Positions 10,762-20,369 of a stretch of 64,000 nucleotides of DNA are shown piece by piece. Numbering within the stretch: the stretch's first letter is position 1; every line of letters starts with the position of its first letter. The translations under genes and the position numbers were made by a program. The notes under the pieces are model-generated. The model had not been told where the DNA came from and did no database searches. It was given only the letters and a program-made list of their open reading frames with translations. Source of the stretch: Hetaerina americana (taxonomy: Eukaryota > Arthropoda > Insecta > Odonata > Calopterygidae); NCBI GenBank assembly GCA_022747635.1, contig JAKTNV010000088.1, forward strand, positions 673,501 through 737,500, written 5' to 3'.

Positions 10762-10844
10762 TATATACATATATATACATGTATATATATATACATATAT
10801 ATGCATATATATAGACATATATATACATATATATATATATAGAC

Positions 10845-10875
<31 letters not shown>

Positions 10876-10919
10876 GACATATATATATACATATATATAT
10901 ACATATATCTTTACATATA
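10668..10919. repeat. Long (TA)n tract with periodic TATAGACA/TATACA interruptions
   Basis: About 250 bp; the interruptions ATAGACAT and ATACAT recur at regular intervals. The mariner at 10922 sits directly against its right end. Confidence 0.97.
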
Positions 10920-10921
10920 TA

Positions 10922-11478
10922 CAGGGTTCGTCCGGAAAATAAGTGTACTGACTCCTGGGCTGGGCGCGCCGCTCCAGGCGCGCCCAGCACCGCTCTGACG
11001 GGCTGCGATTGGAGGGGGGTATGTTGGCAAGCGACGCTGAAAAAGGCAGTCGGCTCTGAGCTGTGGTGTAGTGAGGAGCTCTGTTAACGCGAACCTCCAC
11101 GCTCGACCCACGTCACGGAACGCGATGCCGAAGTTTTTGGAGCAGCGTTATTCCATCAAATTTGCGGTAAAGCTTGGGAAATCGTCCACCGAAACTGTCG
11201 GTATGATTAACCAGGCTTACGGGGAGTCATCCATGTCCAGAAACATGATCTTTCGGTGGCACAAGATGTTCGTGGAGGGCAGAAAAGACGTCGACGACGA
11301 GTCTTCGAGAGGTTCCCGATTATGCCTTCGCGGGAGCGTTCCAGGAATGGGAACGCCGCTTGAACAAGTGTATCGACTCACAAGGGTCCTATTTTGAGGA
11401 ATATTAGCTTAAGATATATAAAAGTGTAATAAATTTTTTTTCCTGAGCTCAGTACACTTATTTTCCGGACGAACCCTG
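10922..11478 (+). mobile_element. Deletion-derivative mariner with intact terminal inverted repeats and TA duplication
   Basis: The ends CAGGGTTCGTCCGGAAAATA and its reverse complement are essentially identical for about 30 bp, and TA flanks both sides (10920-10921, 11479-11480). From about 11125 a frame encodes the N-terminal helix-turn-helix (EQRYSIKFAVKLGKSSTETV, SRNMIFRWHKMF). It then jumps, with a frame change, to the extreme C-terminus (AFQEWERRLNKCIDSQGSYF). The catalytic core is deleted. Such 557-bp copies can be mobilised in trans by a full-length transposase. Confidence 0.92.
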
Positions 11479-11690
11479 TATGTCTAACGGATGAACAATC
11501 TGAAAGTTTTTTGGCTCGTATACAGATTGCGTGTCATACCTACTCTCTGTTCAATTGTTACACAGGGACCTATTTCCAACCAATCAGTCACGTGAAATTT
11601 TTTTAATGGTTACTGTTGTCAATATATAAAGATACAGTATATATGAATTTATATACAAAGGAGTATATATTTAATAACACATACTAATAC
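11479..11690. other. No feature seen
   Basis: AT-rich sequence between the mariner and a microsatellite. Confidence 0.4.
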
Positions 11691-11835
11691 ACTCACACAT
11701 ACACACGCACACACACACACACATATACTAATATATATATAATATATTAATTTTAATATATTTAATTAATATTAATTAATTAATATATTTAATTAATTTA
11801 ATTTTTAATTAATATATTAATAATATATAATAATA
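11691..11835. repeat. (CA)n, (TA)n and TTAATTAA-rich low-complexity tract
   Basis: CA repeats, then TA, then TTAAT/ATATT-rich sequence. Confidence 0.9.
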
Positions 11836-11945
11836 TTGTGTTCGTCCTTTATACGTGTTCCTATCCCTTTTCCTTATATATGTTTCTGTATATATGAGTA
11901 TTTATTCGCCGTTTGGCGGGATTTCGTGTTTGAATGTGTATTTGG
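11836..11945 (+). repeat. SINE-B tail, first copy
   Basis: ATTGTGTTCGTCCTTTATAC, GTGTTCCTATCCCTTTTCC, atatatgtttctgtatatatg and then attcgccgtttggcggg. The first 60 bp are repeated almost exactly at 12285-12348, and the second half recurs at 27.3 kb. Confidence 0.75.
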
Positions 11946-12125
11946 CCAATGTGGCTCATCTCTTTCTTCTGGCTATGCGTGCCACGAAACGCACTGTTCT
12001 TTTCCTGTATGATGTTGTATGAATTCTAACCACTGCCTTTCCTCTTGTGTATTGTCTATTTCTCCTTTGGTGGGTGAAACAGCCCCCTGACGCCATCTCT
12101 TGGCTAAAGAATCGGGGCGCTTGGC
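11946..12125. other. Sequence between two SINE-B copies, unassigned
   Basis: No recognised repeat. A short open frame on the reverse strand has no domain. Confidence 0.35.
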
Positions 12126-12139
12126 GACATATAAGACCC

Positions 12140-12350
12140 ACGGATCTCAGAGTAAATTACATATCCTCGATAGCTCAAGTGGTTAAGAGCATCCGCCCGG
12201 CAAGTGGAAAGATCCGGTGTTCGAGTCCCGGTTGAGGAGATATTTTTACACTTGTGATCCGTTCGATTCCGCCTTCCCCACCTCTATTGTGTTCGTCCTT
12301 TATACGTGTTCCTATCCCTTTTCCTTATATATGTTTCTGTATATATGTAT
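12140..12350 (+). mobile_element. SINE-B, full tRNA-derived SINE
   Basis: A tRNA-like head starts at 12166. The acceptor-like CCTCGAT pairs with GTTGAGG. The A box is TAGCTCAAGTGG and the B box is TGTTCGAGTCC. The anticodon loop-like CCGGCAA has C instead of U33. The SINE body GATATTTTTACACTTGTGAT, ccgttcgattccgccttccc and gttcgtcctttatacgtgtt then runs into a TA tract. The non-tRNA body makes this a SINE, not a tRNA gene; the head contains an internal RNA polymerase III promoter. Confidence 0.8.
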
Positions 12351-12355
12351 ATATA

Positions 12356-12400
<45 letters not shown>

Positions 12401-12402
12401 CT
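12351..12402. repeat. (TA)n/(TG)n microsatellite at the SINE-B 3' end
   Basis: Continues directly from the SINE-B tail atatatgtttctgtatata. Confidence 0.9.
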
Positions 12403-12414
12403 CGACACGCATAT

Positions 12415-12585
12415 AATAATTGGTCATCTATATGTTATGGTAGGTGTTTGATGGACACAAAATAATTATCTAATATCTTATCACTCCTAATATAAACACC
12501 ATCTAACGTTCTACCCTGCAATAAACCCCTCTCCATCTCCATATACTTTCTTTCTACCTTCATGCCGTCGCAATTCCCTTATTGC
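12415..12585 (-). mobile_element. LINE-A 3' end fragment
   Basis: The reverse complement of tatggtaggtgtttgatgga, taaacccctctccatctcc and ctttctaccttcatgccg matches the LINE-A 3' UTR and last codons. Confidence 0.65.
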
Positions 12586-13660
12586 TTCCGACAAGAGGCT
12601 ATAATAAGTTTCAAAGTTAAGTAACCATCCCAAGAGCCTAAAAAATATTAAATTAACTTGAACTCCAGAATGTGATGAATTTTTCACTCACAACTGGAGC
12701 AAAATGCAAAGTAAAATGTTCGAGAAAAACATCAATTTCATGGTAAAAGTGTGTCCTTGCGTTCACTGTATCAGACGCTCAATTAACGTCCGTGGTGACT
12801 CGAAGACACAAGGCTAGAGTAAAATGACTTTATACTTTGTCATTAAAAGTGCAAACGCTGGCTTGCGACTCGTGCAGGATATATTCCAATCCTCATATCT
12901 TATAGGTGTAATAGAAAATGTTGCCAAACCTAGATCGAGAGAGCTACGGCAGAGCTGGGATCAATAGTGGAATGAAGTGGTGTGCTTTAGGTTCCTCAAT
13001 TCACACACATTATGGCCCCGCCGAGAGGGTTAACATCGTCAAATTAATGCAAAACTCTCTTCTCACACTTCCTACTCCATATTTTCACGGTTGGTGTCTT
13101 ATGCCACGAGGCCTTGGTTGTCATGGGGCTTCCGGGGTATTATGTGGAGGTTTTCTGACGCGGAGATGTGGTTTGAAACGCTCTCTTGCTTTCACACCTA
13201 CAGGAATGTTTTTCCAGTTATGTCCTTGGGAGGTTTGGAAATGAAGAGTTATCACGAGGAGAACGGAGGAGTCCGGGAGGGCGGATGGAGGAAGTAGAGG
13301 CGTGGCGCGAATAGGAAAATGAGAGCATCAAAGGACGTTGCTCCGTGTTTGCGAGGATTTGGCAGCCACGCCCACTTGGGAGCTCCCTCTCGCGTTGCGT
13401 GGTGATGAATGGACCGTCTCCTACAGCCTCTGCCGCCGCCGTCATCCCTCCTCGAGAACCAAGGCGCGAGAAAGTGCGGCTGCCGATTTCCTACGCGCGA
13501 GAGAAGGAATTCTAGAAGTGAAATCACTCAAGAAATGCAGGTGAAGTCATCACGAGAAATGTAATGCCATGAACTACAAGTGTATAAACTAGTACTTAGC
13601 TTCGGAAAACAGAATTCCTATTCCCTTGATCATATCCTTACATCCAAAATGCATACACAA
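12586..13660. other. No gene recognised; GC-rich patch 13000-13540
   Basis: The patch is CpG-containing and free of the repeat families seen elsewhere, so it may be host sequence (exon, promoter or enhancer). Several overlapping short frames (up to 108 codons) exist on both strands, none with a recognisable domain. Confidence 0.4.
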
Positions 13661-13664
13661 TTTC

Positions 13665-14203
13665 CCGCATGGGGAGAATATTGTGTGAATGTGATGAAAA
13701 GGTCAAAGACACATGTTATCTTTCGCTAGTTAGGGCTCATTTAGAATATGCCGCAAGTATATGGGATTCTCACGAAGTTTTATTGATTGGCGAATTGGAT
13801 CGCGTGCAGCGTAGGGAAGCTTGACATATGAAACGTTGTTATGATAAATATAGTAGCGTATCCAAAATATTAGAGTAAGTAGGCTGGGAATCACTTACGC
13901 AGCGAAGGTTAAATTACAGATTAAAGCTCTCACATTAATTGTAAGGAGGTCTCTTTAGCAGTGATATTGAAAATGTATTATTACCCCAATCGTACTAGGT
14001 AGGAGAGATTATGCTATCAAAATTAGAGGGATTAAGGGTGGAAAAGATGGATTTAAGATGTCATTTTTTCATTAAAAAATAAGGGATCAAAATAAGGTTG
14101 TCCGACCGCACTGGGGAGAAAATGCATTTCGGGGAAAAAACACTGGTGCGTATTTCAATAATTAATCACTCCCTGCCACGCACCCTAGTGGTAGCTTGCA
14201 GGG
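13665..14203 (+). mobile_element. LINE-C relic, 3' part, ending in the family stem-loop
   Basis: Broken frames give LVRAHLEYAASIWDS, LDRVQR and the conserved C-terminal region (DVENVLLP-like, then a RDYAIKIRGIKGGKDGFKMS-like stretch). The last 33 bp (14171-14203) form the terminal stem CCCTGC/GCAGGG. The PLE starts immediately after it. Confidence 0.8.
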
Positions 14204-16769
14204 TGAAACAAACTCAATAAACTCCCTGATTGAAATCATTTCCTTGACTGCGCCACATCTCCTACACAGAGTAGAAGAGACTCTTAGGGCGTCCGCGCGC
14301 TCGCTACAACATCGGCGTCAAAAATTACTCAGGAAACTTTCCAACCTCTGCATGTCGCACTTCCGAGAAGGTCTCCAATTACCGCTATGCCTGGCCACCC
14401 TCCCCCCTCCTCCCCCACCCCTACACCTCTTCAAACCGGGCCTTGCTTCCATGTATAATCTGCCTCCACCGAACCCTCGAGGGCCTTTCCCCCAAAGACA
14501 CCCCCGCTCCAGACCCTCCAGACCCACCACCCCCATCCCGCCAGACGAAGACACGGACGCCGCAAGCCACGTGGTTAACCTTTCTTCCAAACCCCTTAGC
14601 CCAAATATGGCCTCCCTTTTGAACAAGGGCCTCTCTTTTACCCCCACCCCCAGAGTAAACCACGTGACAATCCTCGCGGACGTATGGCATTTCTGCCGGA
14701 ATCTCCGGTGGAAGGCATTTTGGGATTCCCAACCGTCGCTCCAGCAAGTTTCCAGACCCCTTCACAACGCCTTACATAAATTCAAGCCGGCTTCTGCCCA
14801 AGAAACCAATCCCCTCCCCCCAAATCATCCAATTGAAATTTTTATAAACCTTCTCCTGTCCAGAATTTCCAACCCGTCTTTCCTCAAGACCCTAAATCCT
14901 CGACCCAACCTGTCTCCAACCGAATCCACAGAACTAAAAAGGCTAATTAAGGATCCTAATATCATCATTACTTCCGCGGACAAAGGTTCAACAGTTGTTG
15001 TCTTAAATAGATCGGATTACATAACGGAGGTTGACAGGCAACTCGCGGATACGTGCGCATACCTGCAAATCCCCGAAGACCCAAACCCCGCACTTCAGAA
15101 GGAACTTATTGAATTTCTCGTGTCCAACGGGCCAAATGAGGGTCTATTTCCTTCAGACCTGGACCTCCTCTCCCCTCCCCACCCACGCACCCCTCATTTC
15201 TATATCCTTCCAAAGATTCACAAGCCTGGGAATCCCGGTCGTCCGATTTTATCCTCCCGTCACTCCCCAACTGAAAGAATCTCTGCATTTGTGGACCACT
15301 ATCTCCAACCGATAGTCCATTCCCTACCGTCCCACACCAAAGATTCTTACCATTTCCTGGAAAGGCTAAAATCAACCTCCCTCCCTCCAGATACTGAGAT
15401 CATTATGGGCACCATAGATGCAACATCCCTATACACATCAATTCCCCACTCAGAAGGTCTCTCCGCTCTCAAACATTACCTCTCCCAACGCCCTGAGCCA
15501 CACATACCCAGCACAGATTTTCTCCTTAGTCTTTCCGAATTCATCCTCACCCGCAACTCCTTTTCCTTTAACGACAAATTCTTCTTACAAATCAAGGGCT
15601 GTGCCATGGGCAGCAGGTTCAGCCCTTCCTATGCAAACCTCTTTCTTGGTCTCGCAGAGAAGAAATTCCTGTCAAAACAACCACTGAAACCTCTATTGTG
15701 GCTCAGATACATCGATGATATCTTCCTCCTCTGGCCACATGGCACCGATTCCCTGAAAGCTTTCATTTCCGACCTCAATGCTTCGTCCTCTATTTCCTTC
15801 AGTTCTACAGTTTCCTCCTCCCAAATCACCTTCCTGGATGTAAATGTTACATTAAGAAACCAAACATTTCACACCTCTGTACATATTAAACCCACAAACA
15901 AACAGCAATACTTACACTACAATAGTTGCCACCCATATCACACAAAACGCTCCATTCCTTACTCCCTATCCACAAGAGGACACAGAATTTATAGTGACCC
16001 TGATTCCCTTGATTTTTTCCTTTCAAGTCTACACTGTTCCCTCCTCAAAAGAGGTTATCCCGAATCCCTCCTGAACAAAAGAATCCGAAAACATGCGTAC
16101 ACTCCCAAACCTTCCTCCACCGCGGAACCCCACCCTCTCTCAATTTGCACAACATACTTCCCCGGCTTAGAATCTATACGATCAATCCTGAAAGACCTCT
16201 ACCCTATCCTAAAAAATCATAATGCCACCGCCAACCTTTTTCCCAAATGCCCCTCAGTTACTTTCAAACGCCCCGCCAACCTATCCGATCTCCTCAAATC
16301 AACAAATCCACTCCTTAAATCCCCAACCCGTCCTAAAACCACTCCAACGCCATGCAATAAACCCAGATGTAAAACATGCCCTATTTTCAAAACCAAAATC
16401 CCATCCCTCTCCCACCCGCTTTTTAACTCTCTCCCACCAATTCCCTCCTCTACTTGCACTTCTAGCAATGTAGTGTACCTTCTGAAGTGCCAACTTTGCC
16501 CTGCCTATTATATTGGGCAAACCACCACACCCCTCAATATCAGAATCAACAACCACCGAGCCTCATGCAAAAACTCTTCCTTAATTGACATGCTCCCTAT
16601 CCCCAAACACGCCTCCGAACACAACACTCCCTTTGATAAATGCTATAGTGTATCCATCATAGCATCCCTCCCACCCTCTGATCCTCCTCTGAAACTGAAA
16701 ACACTAGAGCAATCCTTCATCTGGCTTTTGGAGTCCTGGAACTGGCCAGGAATCAATATTAGGCACTAA
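14196..16769 (+). CDS. Penelope-like reverse transcriptase / GIY-YIG endonuclease polyprotein
   Basis: PLE retrotransposition protein that copies its own RNA. The frame is open for 857 codons, from just inside the LINE-C junction to TAA at 16767. The codon at 14196 is TTG and the first ATG is 14352 (residue 53), so the true start is either 14352 or lost by truncation. Numbering from 14196: SADKGSTVVVL 260-270; YILPKIHK 336-343; RT motif A GTIDATSLYTSIP 405-417 (D408); motif B MGSRFSPSYANLF 471-483; motif C LRYIDDIF 503-510 (D507, D508); HPYHTKRSIPYS 579-590; a C-x4-C-x2-C zinc-like motif 720-728; GIY-YIG nuclease with VVYLLKC 759-765, YYIGQT 771-776, Arg783, His787 and Glu838. There are no internal stops or frameshifts, so insertion looks recent. 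The N-terminus is Pro-rich (residues 69-116). Confidence 0.93.
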   Translation: MQGETNSINSLIEIISLTAPHLLHRVEETLRASARSLQHRRQKLLRKLSNLCMSHFREGLQLPLCLATLPPPPPPLHLFKPGLASMYNLPPPNPRGPFPQRHPRSRPSRPTTPIPPDEDTDAASHVVNLSSKPLSPNMASLLNKGLSFTPTPRVNHVTILADVWHFCRNLRWKAFWDSQPSLQQVSRPLHNALHKFKPASAQETNPLPPNHPIEIFINLLLSRISNPSFLKTLNPRPNLSPTESTELKRLIKDPNIIITSADKGSTVVVLNRSDYITEVDRQLADTCAYLQIPEDPNPALQKELIEFLVSNGPNEGLFPSDLDLLSPPHPRTPHFYILPKIHKPGNPGRPILSSRHSPTERISAFVDHYLQPIVHSLPSHTKDSYHFLERLKSTSLPPDTEIIMGTIDATSLYTSIPHSEGLSALKHYLSQRPEPHIPSTDFLLSLSEFILTRNSFSFNDKFFLQIKGCAMGSRFSPSYANLFLGLAEKKFLSKQPLKPLLWLRYIDDIFLLWPHGTDSLKAFISDLNASSSISFSSTVSSSQITFLDVNVTLRNQTFHTSVHIKPTNKQQYLHYNSCHPYHTKRSIPYSLSTRGHRIYSDPDSLDFFLSSLHCSLLKRGYPESLLNKRIRKHAYTPKPSSTAEPHPLSICTTYFPGLESIRSILKDLYPILKNHNATANLFPKCPSVTFKRPANLSDLLKSTNPLLKSPTRPKTTPTPCNKPRCKTCPIFKTKIPSLSHPLFNSLPPIPSSTCTSSNVVYLLKCQLCPAYYIGQTTTPLNIRINNHRASCKNSSLIDMLPIPKHASEHNTPFDKCYSVSIIASLPPSDPPLKLKTLEQSFIWLLESWNWPGINIRH

Positions 16770-16942
16770 TTACCCTGCTCTAATTATATTTTCATCCCCC
16801 TTCCACCCCCATCACCTTCTACATTTTCCCCACCCTTCTAACGCTGCCCCTCCAAACCCGTCCCTTCAGAATTCCCTCCCCACCTTCCCCTTCCATCCAT
16901 CGCTCCAGCCCTCGTATTCCCTTCAGTTCTGTCCCTCTCCTC
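16770..16942 (+). other. PLE 3' untranslated region, pyrimidine-rich part
   Basis: C/T-rich sequence between the PLE stop codon and the hammerhead-like core. No second frame of note. Confidence 0.6.
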
Positions 16943-16976
16943 CTTGATAAAGGTGGCAACGACCACCGAAAATTCG
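16943..16976 (+). ncRNA. Hammerhead-like core in the intact PLE 3' UTR
   Basis: Box 1 is C-UUGAUAA (16943-16950), stem II is GGTGG/CCACC (16952-16956 with 16963-16967) with a 6-nt loop, box 2 is GAAA (16968-16971), followed by A-UU-C giving an NUH triplet (UUC) at 16973-16975. Relative to CUGAUGA, C3 is U and G8 is A, so the 3-8 pair would be U-A. A long stem I is not obvious here. The corresponding site in the 6.7-kb copy reads C-UUGAGAA with a different but still pairing stem II. Confidence 0.5.
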
Positions 16977-17082
16977 AAAAATAGTGAGTCTCTTTTTTTG
17001 TGCGTTTCTGTGTTTTTGTCTGTGTCCACTAGTGCTAAGTGTTATACATTATTATTCACGTCCGTGAGACTTTCAAAAAGTG

Positions 17083-17083
<1 letters not shown>

Positions 17084-17131
<48 letters not shown>
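17084..17131. repeat. (TA)n microsatellite at the PLE 3' end
   Basis: About 48 bp of TA directly following the PLE. Confidence 0.95.
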
Positions 17132-17135
<4 letters not shown>

Positions 17136-18238
17136 TGTATGACGACACACAAATATATATGATATATATTTGTGCGTCGTCGAAGAGCGTTCCATTTCGA
17201 AGATATTTATAGATATAATTATAAATATGCAGATGATGTGTAAGCAATTACCAGCTCAACATAACATTTGGACGCCGCAATAGAGCACAAAAATATAAAC
17301 AGAGAGCACGTTTAAAATTAAAGTTAACAGAATATTCATTTATTGGACAAAGAGGAATGATAAATTTGTCATGAGGTATCATAATAAATAAACTATGCTA
17401 TTATAGGTTATGAAGGGTAATTAATCGATATTGACTCATTAACTAATCTGTCAACTTATTAAACATTTCGCTGGTGTAGCAGTGAGTTGTGGATTTGACT
17501 TGAAAACAGCATAATTAGACTTGGTTAAATTCATTTATTTATTTTATATTTACGTAATATTATCCAAAAAGTACATTTTTAAGTATAAATTAAATGGAAA
17601 ATTAGACAAATTGATATTGCTTCATCCATTCGACAGCGGATGAATGCTATGAGGATGCCAATCTTATAATTATGGCGATCATGCTCAGTATTTTTTGACA
17701 TAGGTATCCTAAAGCGTCTATGTAACTTAGCCACGAATATAAAGTAAAAAACCGTCGTTTTGATCTTTCAATCCTTCTATGCTACTGTTCACGAACGAAT
17801 CTGAATGCACTCATAAATACCAAAAGAAGAGCAGAATTCGCCGGGTTGGCAAGAATTTTACTCGTTTTAATGTTGGGTTTCTGTAAAATCCTCGCATTGC
17901 GGAAAAAATGCAGATATTTGAACAGTGGGAAGATGAGTCAAGTGGTGTATAAAACAAATTTGCGTTTACCTAGTGCAGATATGATAAGGTTTCCGAATCT
18001 ACACTATCTTGAAATGCATTCGCCCAATTCCAAACGGGCATTGTGTTAGCCGGACGTCATGTGAAATTCGGGTATCCCCTATGGAAAATTATATTGATTT
18101 TCGGCTTATTCCTTACGCCACTGGTTTGTCGTGTTTGACCCTGGGATCCCCATAAGCCTTGGCTTGCTTCATACTTTTCCTTTAATACAGCACGTTACCA
18201 CGTTGTATTCGGAGAGCTTAAACACTTCGGGATATATA
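17132..18238. other. No feature seen
   Basis: AT-rich unique sequence with only short frames. Confidence 0.5.
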
Positions 18239-18239
18239 C

Positions 18240-18243
18240 ATAT

Positions 18244-18335
<92 letters not shown>
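18240..18335. repeat. (CA)n-(TA)n-(TG)n microsatellite
   Basis: CA repeats pass into TA and then TG repeats. Confidence 0.95.
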
Positions 18336-18348
18336 ATGCATATGTATG

Positions 18349-18388
18349 CCCGACGAGATATATGTGTATATGCATATATCTCGTCGGG
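18349..18388. repeat. 16-bp-arm hairpin derived from SINE-A
   Basis: CCCGACGAGATATATG (18349-18364) and its exact complement CATATATCTCGTCGGG (18373-18388) are separated by 8 nt. The CGTCGGG end matches the SINE-A body next to the gcttagtactggg block, so the hairpin marks an inverted SINE junction. Confidence 0.75.
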
Positions 18389-18457
18389 TCTAGTACTGGG
18401 TGCACTCCACAATGACCTACCAAACCGACCTTCGGTTGATTACTGTGTTTATGGTTT
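18381..18457 (+). repeat. SINE-A tail
   Basis: CTAGTACTGGGTGCACTCCA, caatgacctaccaaaccgac and gattactgtgtttatggttt match the last 75 bp of SINE-A. Confidence 0.85.
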
Positions 18458-18470
18458 GTATATAATTATA

Positions 18471-18511
<41 letters not shown>
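18458..18511. repeat. (TA)n between two inverted SINE-A pieces
   Basis: TA tract flanked by a + tail and a - body of SINE-A. Confidence 0.9.
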
Positions 18512-18512
<1 letters not shown>

Positions 18513-18712
18513 GAGTTCATCCAGTACTAAGCCCAACGGCGTGTGAAATTCACACATCAGGGTAGGGGGGCCAGTTTCTTTTCCTGTGCCGGTTATGGTT
18601 TCCCAGGAAGACCTGTTATCTGAAAAATCACATAGCTTGGATGGAGCTGCAGGTGCCCAGAGAGGCTTCCCCGGTAATCGAACCTGGGAAAACCAGGGAC
18701 TCGCAATGAAAC
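18512..18712 (-). mobile_element. SINE-A body and head, reverse orientation
   Basis: The reverse complement contains the tRNA-like B box (GGTTCGATTACC), CACCTGCAGCTCCATCCAAG, GGAAACCATAACCGGCACAG, GAATTTCACACGCCGTTGGG and the cttagtactggatgaactc block. It lacks the last 50 bp of the family 3' end. Confidence 0.85.
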
Positions 18713-18782
18713 ATACACACTCACGGGTTTAGCAGTCTTGCAAGAATGCGATTACCTATGCAGAACTATAAATATCAACCAA

Positions 18783-18895
18783 ATAATTGAAATATTTTTG
18801 CACTTATGATCAGCTCCATTCCACCTTCCGTACTTATCCTGTGTTTGTCTTCTTTATGTGTTCCCATCCCTTTTCTTTATATCTACACCATATAA
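18783..18895 (+). repeat. SINE-B body, headless
   Basis: ATATTTTTGCACTTATGATC, then tccattccaccttccgtact, ctttatgtgttcccatccc and ttttctttatat. No tRNA-like head is attached. Confidence 0.75.
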
Positions 18896-18924
18896 ATGTG
18901 TTCATATATACGTAAATCATATTA

Positions 18925-19085
18925 TAATGGATAATCGGTGGTTAAGGTAGGTTTTGGGTGGACACAACTACCAAATAAATGTCTTTCCTAAGAAAACAAG
19001 ACACTATAATAAATCTCTCTTCATCTATGAGTACTTCCTTCCTCCCTTCATTCCATCCAACATCAGTATCCTATCATATTACTGT
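18925..19085 (-). mobile_element. LINE-A 3' end (5'-truncated)
   Basis: The reverse complement carries the last codons (HQYWMLDGMKGG, then RKYSQMKRDLL-like) and the 3' UTR ending at gataatcggtggttaaggta. Confidence 0.75.
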
Positions 19086-19159
19086 GTACAAGTTTGTATT
19101 GATTGAACTGCATAGCTTTCAGTTGTTATCTTTATAAGAATTCACCCAAAAGTAGGACG

Positions 19160-19525
19160 GGCGAACAAAAGAGCAAAGTGGAGTGTCTGCTTGCGAAGAC
19201 CCTCTGCAACACGTTGAAGAAGACTCTCACTTTTTGGACAGTCCCGACTTGGCACCAGCAGACTATTTCCTATTCCCTAAAGTGAAATCCTCCCTCAAAG
19301 GATACCACCATGGGACCAGAAGTGCCGTCAAAAAAGCTAGCACGCATGCCCTCATGGACCTTCCGGATTCCGCCTACCAGGGAGCCTTAAAGTAGCGGAA
19401 AAGCCGCTGGCAAGAGTTCGTTGACGCTCAAGGGATTGGCGCTTTGAAGAATTTTGAAGCATAGTAGCAATATCTGAAATAAATCAATTTTTCCGCAAAT
19501 TTCCCGATACTATTCATGCCCTCCG
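19160..19525 (+). pseudogene. mariner transposase C-terminal relic with right end
   Basis: Encodes the last catalytic Asp block LDSPDLAPADYFLFPKVKSS, then SLKGYHHGTR and the region before the C-terminus, with an in-frame stop at 19393 (TAG) and further decay (RWQEFVDAQGIGALKNFEA). The 3' UTR and terminal repeat (tttcccgatactattcatgc, cctccg) are related to those at 24.45-24.48 kb. The N-terminal half is absent. Confidence 0.82.
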
Positions 19526-20365
19526 TATAAGGTTTTCAAAATATAATACGATTAACGGTCGTAAGAACTATTTACTAATTTTTGGGAATACTTGAATTGG
19601 CTAACATAATAGATCCGCATGATAGATGAACCAATGGATTTAGTTAACTAATATCATTCGTTTTTGGAGTTCATAGATCTAGCCAGTATTTAATACTATT
19701 TTTAAACCTTATTAACCCAGTTAATTCATTAACTTAATTTCCAGAGCGTATTTCGATATGAATAATTAAAATTTGTCTAAAAAATCCAACAACTAAATTA
19801 ATATAAAATCATATTAACTAAAAATCGGTATTTTTTCGTGGAGATGATTGGAAAAATAATTAGATTTTTTTATTGTGCCATTAAAAAACACGCAGGATTA
19901 AACCTTCTGAAAAAAATTAAATTCTCACAAAAAATGTTTTGTACATGATGCATAATGCAATGGTGATTAGTAGCTTAATTATATTCAAGCCCAAAACAAA
20001 AAAAGTATACATCTCATTTGTCGCGTAAAATATTTGGTGGAAACAAGCTGCATGGTGGACTGTAATTGGTAAAAAATTCAAGTTTTCACATGATATTTTT
20101 AGAGAATTGTTTCGCAATAGTTAAAAATCAAATATACAACAGCGTGGATACATTAGTTGAATATAAAATACATCTGAGTATGCGTGCCTACGTCGTAAAA
20201 TTTACAAAGATATCATTTGTAGTTGAATTTTTTCTAATTTATAATAAGTATCAGAATACAAACAGGGCGTATTACACTGATTCGTACATTTCGAAATATT
20301 TGGTTGTTTGGTCAATCCAAAATCTGCCTTCACCGGCAGATTACCTAAAAATAATGATGTATACT
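19526..20365. other. No feature seen
   Basis: AT-rich unique sequence, short frames only. Confidence 0.5.
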
Positions 20366-20369
20366 TGTA

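Larger units (their letters stand above)
14204..17083 (+). mobile_element. Penelope-like element (EN+), coding region intact, probably 5'-truncated
   Basis: The element abuts the LINE-C 3' end and runs to a (TA)n tract at 17084. It holds one long frame for reverse transcriptase plus GIY-YIG endonuclease and a 310-bp, C-rich 3' UTR with a hammerhead-like core at 16943-16975. The same 3' UTR occurs alone at 6.7-6.8 kb (reverse strand). No upstream long repeat typical of complete PLEs is seen, so the 5' end is probably lost. No certain target duplication was found. Confidence 0.9.

Noticed and set aside
12166..12240. tRNA-like cloverleaf
   Set aside because: Followed by a conserved non-tRNA body found with or without the head elsewhere, and position 33 is C; it is the head of SINE-B.
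14196..14351. TTG at 14196 as the true start of the PLE protein
   Set aside because: It lies inside the LINE-C stem-loop and TTG starts are not expected in animals; the first ATG is 14352, or the real start was lost by truncation. The coordinate is kept only to show the open frame.
14318..16556. Reverse and shifted forward frames inside the PLE
   Set aside because: Shadows of the 857-codon RT/endonuclease frame.
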